NCBI GenBank assembly: GCA_017694135.1
Contig: JADING010000015.1
Span: 1 to 10,567, forward strand
DNA: 10,567 nt
Direction of reading: 5' to 3'
Origin: Candidatus Scatoplasma merdavium
GTDB lineage: Bacteria; Bacillota_I; Bacilli_A; RFN20; CAG-288
In this document: positions 7,143 to 10,567 of the stretch, piece by piece
How positions within the stretch are numbered: the stretch's first letter is position 1
How the letters are laid out: the number at the start of each line of letters is the position of its first letter
Translations under genes and position numbers: made by a program
Notes under the pieces: model-generated
The model's input: the letters and a program-made list of their open reading frames with translations, nothing else
Told to the model about the DNA's origin: nothing
Database searches by the model: none

Positions 7143-8735
7143 ATGAAAAAAACAAAATATTTATTGACTCTATCACTTGTAAGCTTAACTTTAATTTCTT
7201 GCGAAAAAGGTACTAGCTCATTAGCATCGTCTTCTTCCAGCCAATCTGTCAGTTCTTCTGAAACAGATTCGTCAAATTCTTCTTCGTCTTCCTCTTCTTC
7301 TAATGAAGAAGAAAAGTACCAAAGAACTTACGTTGATGAATACCTAGAAGCGACTGGTATGCCCAGATTACCGAGCAAAGGCGATTCAAAGATTCTGGTA
7401 GTCCCTGTTATCTTCTCGGATATGAAAGACTTAGTTAGCGAAGACGAAATCACTCAAATGCGAGAAGACCTCAACACCGCCTTCTTTGGCGAAAGCGAAG
7501 ATACCGGTTGGGAATCAGTAAGCTCCTACTATGAAAAAGCTTCCTATAACCAAGTCCATTTAAATGGTGAAGTCAGCCAAGTGTATTACACTCCTCTGAC
7601 AGCATCGCGTTACGCCAGCATTGCTAAAAACGAACCGACTATTTCTACCGACTCTATTTTAGATGGAATATACACTGAATTTTTTACCGGTGATGATCCG
7701 ATTTACAATGTCAGCGATTACGATTCAGACGAAGATGGAATTGTCGATTCTATCTATATGATTTACTATTACCCGGCTTACACGGGATACAATGGAACCC
7801 TTCCTGACTCTTTCGATTCGACAAATTGGGAAAGTGTCGTAAGAGGCAACTCCCTCTTCTGGGCTTTCACATATTGGGATTATTACCACGACGATCTCGG
7901 GGCTTATTCTTGGTCTAGTTACTTCATGTTGAAAAACCAAGATTACAACGGCTTGGTTGACTCCCACACTTACATCCATGAAACCGGACATCTTTTCGGC
8001 TTAGATGATTATTACAACGCATATCCAGTTTACGGATACACCTCTCCTATGGGAATGTCGACAATGATGGATAACAATGTCGGTGATCTCGATGCGTATT
8101 CTAAAAACTTCCTTGGTTGGTCTAACTTGGTTGGTTACACCGATACTATTCATAACGCCAGCGGCGGAACCTATACTTTAAGGCCTTTTGAAGAAACGGG
8201 AGATACCTACATAATCGGAATCTATTTCCCATACAGTCCCGATGAAGATCCTTTTTACGAATATCTGGTTTTGGAATATTACACTCCGACTGGTTTAAAC
8301 GAAAAAGACGCTTCTGCCCCTTATTCTAGCGGAGTCCAATGTTTGACTGAATCCGGCTTGAAGATTTACCACACTGATTCGCGCGTCTCGTATATGAATG
8401 TCAATAACCCTAGCCAATACGATTTTGTTGAACATCCGGATTTCTCTGATATGGATGAGACTCACACTTATATAATGCCGGCAAGCAACACTCCTGACCG
8501 CTCCTATTCCGGTTACAACTTAGTTAATTTAATTGAGGCCGAAGGAACTAACAGATTGACATCTTATAGTTATTACATGTTACCAGCTGTAAACGAGGAT
8601 ATGTTCTTTGAGGGTGATTCTTTCCACGAAGCTTTCCCTACCTATCGCTTCAATTCAAATGAGCCCTTACCTTTCGACATCCGCGTTGATTCTATAAGCG
8701 AAGAGGGATTAACCTTCACTGTTTCTTTAATCTAA
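7143..8735 (+). CDS. M6-type zinc metalloprotease lipoprotein (copy 2), Ser-rich stalk
   Basis: This 530-aa paralogue of the preceding gene has a lipoprotein signal with lipobox L-I-S-C (Cys20), then a Ser/Glu-rich low-complexity stalk (about residues 25-57) that probably spans the cell envelope. The catalytic part contains a DSDEDGIVD calcium-loop-like motif at 194-202 and the zinc site HETGHLFGLDD at 279-289, followed by a Met turn (GMSTMMD, 304-310). Shared blocks with copy 1 include TYIHETGH, FGLDDYY and LEYYTPTGLN, which are identical in both. All zinc ligands are present, so both copies should be active. AGGA at 7129-7132 sits 10 nt before the ATG, and the gap from copy 1 is 18 bp. The different N-terminal stalks suggest the copies act at different distances from the membrane (inference). 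Confidence 0.88.
   Translation: MKKTKYLLTLSLVSLTLISCEKGTSSLASSSSSQSVSSSETDSSNSSSSSSSSNEEEKYQRTYVDEYLEATGMPRLPSKGDSKILVVPVIFSDMKDLVSEDEITQMREDLNTAFFGESEDTGWESVSSYYEKASYNQVHLNGEVSQVYYTPLTASRYASIAKNEPTISTDSILDGIYTEFFTGDDPIYNVSDYDSDEDGIVDSIYMIYYYPAYTGYNGTLPDSFDSTNWESVVRGNSLFWAFTYWDYYHDDLGAYSWSSYFMLKNQDYNGLVDSHTYIHETGHLFGLDDYYNAYPVYGYTSPMGMSTMMDNNVGDLDAYSKNFLGWSNLVGYTDTIHNASGGTYTLRPFEETGDTYIIGIYFPYSPDEDPFYEYLVLEYYTPTGLNEKDASAPYSSGVQCLTESGLKIYHTDSRVSYMNVNNPSQYDFVEHPDFSDMDETHTYIMPASNTPDRSYSGYNLVNLIEAEGTNRLTSYSYYMLPAVNEDMFFEGDSFHEAFPTYRFNSNEPLPFDIRVDSISEEGLTFTVSLI
7219..7314 (+). repeat. Ser/Glu-codon low-complexity tract
   Basis: The stalk of the second metalloprotease is encoded by runs of TCT/TCA/TCG/TCC serine codons ending in three GAA codons, with an almost all-pyrimidine stretch near 7280-7300. 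Triplet runs such as this tend to vary in length between strains while keeping frame, changing stalk length but not the protease domain. Confidence 0.6.
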
Positions 8736-8736
8736 A

Positions 8737-8982
8737 ATGCGCTGCGACAAATATTTGAAAGTTTCTCGTTTAATAAAAAGACGCGAAGTAGCAAAGCAAA
8801 TGCTCGACGCTAAAAAAATAACTGTAAACGGGAAAATAGCTAAACCCGCCACCGAAGTAAAAGTCGATGACATATTAGAAATTACTACTCCAAGTGGACA
8901 GGTATTTAAAGTTAAAATACTTCAAGTTTTAGAGCACGCCTCTGTAGATAACGCCAAAGAAATGTATACTAATATTGAATGA
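8737..8982 (+). CDS. rqcP: RNA-binding S4 domain protein RqcP (YabO family)
   Basis: RqcP binds 23S rRNA and peptidyl-tRNA on stalled 50S subunits and works with RqcH to add C-terminal alanine tails in bacterial ribosome-associated quality control. The 81-aa product opens with MRCDKYLKVSRLIKRREVAK, nearly identical to the B. subtilis YabO N-terminus (Cys at position 3 where Leu is usual). It keeps the S4 core (ITVNGKIAKPATEVKVDD) and ends with the family-typical K-E-M-Y-T. Length is normal. The ATG lies 1 bp after the stop of the second metalloprotease gene with no obvious independent ribosome binding site, so translation is probably coupled. In B. subtilis yabO lies upstream of yabP, yabQ and divIC; here it is instead at the end of a metalloprotease operon, which is unusual. 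Confidence 0.92.
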   Translation: MRCDKYLKVSRLIKRREVAKQMLDAKKITVNGKIAKPATEVKVDDILEITTPSGQVFKVKILQVLEHASVDNAKEMYTNIE

Positions 8983-8988
8983 GGTAAT

Positions 8989-9210
8989 ATGACTAAAGAA
9001 AAGAAATCGCGACTAATGTCTTATATCGCTATAGCCGTTTCGCTAATATGCTTAACAGCCACTGTTCTTTTAATAGTCAGATTTATTCAAACAGTTCAGG
9101 AAGCAAATTTCGCTTATGTAAATCTGAATTTGCCTACATACTACGCTTTTGATACATTGCACACCCTTACAACGACAACAAAGGCAACTTATCAATTTTT
9201 CATTAATTAA
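8989..9210 (+). CDS. small single-pass membrane protein, unknown (DivIC position)
   Basis: A 73-aa protein with a basic N-terminus (MTKEKKSR), one hydrophobic segment at about residues 10-32, and a ~40-residue outer part rich in Thr, Tyr and Asn. The topology (short cytosolic tail, one span, extracellular part) and the place right after rqcP recall the divisome protein DivIC/FtsB. However, the outer part has no heptad pattern and is much shorter, so I do not assign that function. GAGG (8981-8984) overlaps the rqcP stop and lies 4 nt before the ATG, rather close. It is the last gene of the plus-strand run and its TAA directly abuts the stop of the minus-strand gene that follows. It may be intact or may have lost its original 3' end where the low-GC block begins. 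Confidence 0.65.
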   Translation: MTKEKKSRLMSYIAIAVSLICLTATVLLIVRFIQTVQEANFAYVNLNLPTYYAFDTLHTLTTTTKATYQFFIN

Positions 9211-9570
9211 TCATTTTGAACTATTTATAGTAATAATCTCATGTTTAAAATACTTTTCTTGAAAATTAATCGCTTCTTCTATCTCATTACTTGATAAATA
9301 TCCATAGTTATAAACAACTAATTTATCTTCGTTATCATTCAATCGGCGTACTATTGCAATAACTTTACCACGATAGTTATTTAAAGGCTTGTCTTCGCCT
9401 AAAATATACACATCTTGATATTCGTTATCTCCACCATAAAAGCCATCAATATAACCATAATTAACTAAATATATCATATCTTTATATTTCGGATGAGTTG
9501 TTCCTATAGGTCTATCAATGATAACATCAATTTCTTTTCCTATTAATCCTTTAAGAATACCAGTATCCAT
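9211..9570 (-). CDS. small inorganic-pyrophosphatase-like protein
   Basis: This 119-aa protein matches the short pyrophosphatase-like proteins of Bacillota. IDRPIGTTHP at 18-27 and MIYLVNYGYIDG at 32-43 correspond to the VDR...YPxNYGYIxG segment of family I inorganic pyrophosphatase. The signature D-x-D-P-x-D appears as D48-N-E50-Y-Q-D53, keeping three acidic positions, and NDNEDKLVV at 78-86 matches the later metal/substrate loop (acidic residues then K). It lacks the N-terminal strands of the ~175-residue enzymes, so whether it hydrolyses pyrophosphate or another phosphate ester is open. Upstream sequence has only a weak purine tract (AGAAGA). It lies 21 bp downstream of the regulator remnant and marks the first low-GC gene. 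Its TGA stop abuts the stop of the convergent membrane-protein gene. Confidence 0.7.
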   Translation of the reverse strand: MDTGILKGLIGKEIDVIIDRPIGTTHPKYKDMIYLVNYGYIDGFYGGDNEYQDVYILGEDKPLNNYRGKVIAIVRRLNDNEDKLVVYNYGYLSSNEIEEAINFQEKYFKHEIITINSSK

Positions 9571-9591
9571 TAATTAAAATCTTCTTTCTTT

Positions 9592-10083
9592 TTATTCTAA
9601 AATTTCCCAATAGCCGGTCTTATTTGAACCTTGTCTTTTGATATAATGCTTATCTTTTAAAACCTTAATATTTTTATCAATTGATGTTTTGCCTAAATCA
9701 CACTTTATCATTAATTGAGATTTAATAATATTAGGATTATTTCTAATTTCCGCCAGGACTCGTATTTGAGATTTATTGAGTAATTTATTACCCACTTTAT
9801 TACCAACATCATTTATGCGATTAAATGGTATAGTTACTACTATCGTATTTTCATTTATGGCTATTGCTTCTTTGCCATATTTATTAACGATTGTAGGGAT
9901 TCCTCTGCCAGTTTTTTCACTAATGTGTAACTGTAAAAACAGCTCTGATAATTTTTCATTTACAGGTACTGAATGTCCTTCAAAAAAACCATCAAGAGTT
10001 TGCATAGGTGGTAAAGTGCCTCTTGATAAAATTTCGATTCGATCAGAATACAAAGTGATCATTGACTCATTTAGATTAATCCA
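9592..10083 (-). pseudogene. 5'-truncated COG2865-type ATP-binding/winged-helix regulator
   Basis: From the ATG at 10062 there are 156 codons, matching only the C-terminal half of the large 'RecG-like / AlbA_2-associated' ATP-binding regulators. Visible parts are YSDRIEILSRGTLPP (5-19), DGFFEGHSVPVN (24-35), SEKTGRGIPTIVNKYG (48-63) and VTIPFN (76-81) of the GHKL-like ATPase fold. A short VGNK repeat (87-94) follows, then a winged helix (about 96-156) ending GYWEILE. Family-like sequence extends upstream of the ATG to a Trp codon at 10081-10083 (W-I-N-L-N-E-S), where full-length relatives continue with HND; beyond it an in-frame TAA lies at 10107-10105. The AlbA_2 domain and N-terminal ATPase part are missing and there is no Shine-Dalgarno. 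It is probably a remnant, though expression of a short DNA-binding piece is not excluded. Confidence 0.65.
9784..9807 (-). repeat. 2 x 12-bp tandem repeat (VGNK linker)
   Basis: Two 12-bp units (9784-9795 and 9796-9807) differ at a single base and encode Val-Gly-Asn-Lys twice, between the ATPase part and the winged helix of the truncated regulator. Confidence 0.75.
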
Positions 10084-10276
10084 AACGCTGTGAAAATGAC
10101 AATGTTATACAATGGATGCCATGGTTTGGTTTTCTCATATCCTTCTCCCATTGACTCTTTATCCATTGGCTTCTATGGAGAACGTAAATATTGAATATTG
10201 TATGAAGTATTCCAATTAATGTAACAATGACATAGGCAATCCAAAACCATAGCATTGAGAATCCAAAATCTTGCAT
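10076..10276 (-). CDS. small membrane protein, probably frameshifted and truncated
   Basis: ATG at 10276 overlaps the stop of the upstream regulator (TAATG) and has a strong GGGAGG (10292-10287) 10 nt upstream inside that gene, so translation initiation is well supported. The 66-aa product has one hydrophobic segment at about 7-34 (WFWIAYVIVTLIG...), then an ordinary hydrophilic tail. After about residue 35 a different frame of the same strand reads more like a protein (GYEKTKPWHPLYN, then hydrophobic IVIFTAFGLI) and ends at a TAA at 10073-10071. A single indel near 10160-10175 would join the two into a protein whose second membrane segment is cut off at the junction with the truncated regulator. 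Family not recognised. I infer a decayed gene, but the ORF as it stands may still be expressed. Confidence 0.5.
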   Translation of the reverse strand: MQDFGFSMLWFWIAYVIVTLIGILHTIFNIYVLHRSQWIKSQWEKDMRKPNHGIHCITLSFSQRLD

Positions 10277-10567
10277 TATTTAAGAACCTCCCAATAACCA
10301 GTTTTTTTGGATCCGATTCTAACAATATATCCATTCGAAGTAAGTTTATCTAGGCATCTTTGCACAGTACGTTTGTCTACTCCTATTTGCGTAGCTAACT
10401 CCTCTCGTGTTTGAACAGGGTTCTCCTTTAATAAATTCAAAACTTTATAATCATTGGTGGTGAGTTTAACAATTGGGTTTAAAGTGACATTTTCAGTGAC
10501 ATTTAAAGTGACATTATTCCTATAAAAAACGAAGGAGAAGCCATCTGAATTTGATTCATAACCGACT
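10276..10567 (-). CDS. C-terminal end of a second COG2865-type regulator (cut by window edge)
   Basis: The last 96 codons of a gene that begins beyond the right edge. The visible start (ESNSDGFSFVFYRN) matches the final strand of the ATP-binding domain in COG2865 regulators. Next come three copies of an Asn-Val-Thr-x unit (residues about 18-29) and a winged-helix domain with TREELATQIGVDKRTVQRCL as its helix-turn-helix (53-72). It ends GSKKTGYWEVLK. The end closely parallels that of the truncated downstream copy (GSNKTGYWEILE), so the two are tandem paralogues. These proteins typically combine an AlbA_2/Schlafen-type nucleic-acid-binding domain, an ATPase fold and a winged helix; cellular roles are poorly known. 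No frameshift is seen in the visible part, so this copy may be the intact one. Confidence 0.8.
   Translation of the reverse strand, partial: VGYESNSDGFSFVFYRNNVTLNVTENVTLNPIVKLTTNDYKVLNLLKENPVQTREELATQIGVDKRTVQRCLDKLTSNGYIVRIGSKKTGYWEVLK
10287..10292 (-). promoter_or_regulatory. ribosome binding site of the small membrane protein
   Basis: GGGAGG on the minus strand, 10 nt before ATG 10276, is embedded in the last codons of the upstream regulator. With the TAATG stop-start overlap it points to translational coupling. Confidence 0.65.
10480..10515 (-). repeat. 3 x 12-bp tandem repeat (NVTx linker)
   Basis: GTGACAT occurs at 10484, 10496 and 10508 on the plus strand, exactly 12 bp apart. Read on the minus strand, the three units are AAT GTC ACT followed by TTA, GAA and TTA, encoding N-V-T-L, N-V-T-E and N-V-T-L in the linker between the ATPase and winged-helix domains. 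Confidence 0.85.

Noticed and set aside
7293..7312. 8-bp stem with 4-nt loop (TCTTCTTC/GAAGAAGA) inside the second metalloprotease
   Set aside because: It follows from Ser codons (TCT) meeting Glu codons (GAA) at the end of the stalk and is in mid-gene, so it is not a terminator.
9190..9260. Bidirectional terminator between the convergent genes
   Set aside because: No GC-rich hairpin with a T tract is present; only AT-rich sequence and a short TTAATTAA palindrome.
9776..10093. Plus-strand open frame of 105 codons opposite the regulator remnant
   Set aside because: The minus strand shows clear family motifs across the same bases; this frame has none and no ribosome binding site.
1..10567. 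Alternative genetic code (UGA = Trp)
   Set aside because: UGA ends at least three genes (5287-5289, 8980-8982 and the minus-strand gene at 9213-9211), Trp is TGG throughout, and RF2 is present.

Overview
The window looks like a piece of a low-GC Bacillota chromosome, probably an uncultured host-associated member of the Bacilli/Erysipelotrichia side (inference). The evidence is the secA-prfB pair, an rqcP (yabO-type) S4 protein, Shine-Dalgarno motifs of the AAGGAG type, and lipoproteins with Ser-rich stalks. The genetic code is standard: UGA is used as a stop by three genes, Trp is encoded by TGG, and a UGA-reading release factor (RF2) is present. This argues against Mycoplasma/Spiroplasma.

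Region 1 (1-3569, minus strand) is a housekeeping pair. secA is followed by prfB, with the secA stop and prfB start fused as TAATG. prfB carries a textbook +1 programmed frameshift site at codon 26 and lacks only its last few codons at the window edge. secA has a credible sigma-A-type promoter and a good ribosome binding site, but lacks the usual C-terminal zinc-binding tail.

Region 2 (3570-3799) is a 230-bp AT-rich divergent intergenic region with the secA promoter and three short perfect inverted repeats.

Region 3 (3800-9210, plus strand) is a tight head-to-tail run of seven genes with gaps of at most 18 bp and one overlap. They encode a patatin-like hydrolase with altered catalytic motifs, a divergent cyclodeaminase-fold (FTCD_C-like) protein, an unknown 116-aa protein, two paralogous M6-type metalloprotease lipoproteins, RqcP, and a 73-residue membrane protein of unknown function. 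The run looks like one transcript that mixes surface proteolysis with ribosome quality control.

Region 4 (9211-10567, minus strand) changes character. Strand flips with no spacer (stop codons abut at 9210/9211), GC drops (spot counts: 45% in 8161-8220, 22% in 9241-9300), and content becomes accessory. It holds a small inorganic-pyrophosphatase-like protein, a 5'-truncated ATP-binding/winged-helix (COG2865, RecG-like/AlbA_2-associated) regulator remnant, a small membrane protein that looks frameshifted and truncated, and the C-terminal end of a second COG2865-type regulator running off the right edge. Both regulators carry 12-bp in-frame tandem repeats in the linker before the winged helix. 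The whole block looks like decaying or recombining accessory DNA. No tRNA, rRNA, CRISPR array or insertion sequence was seen.
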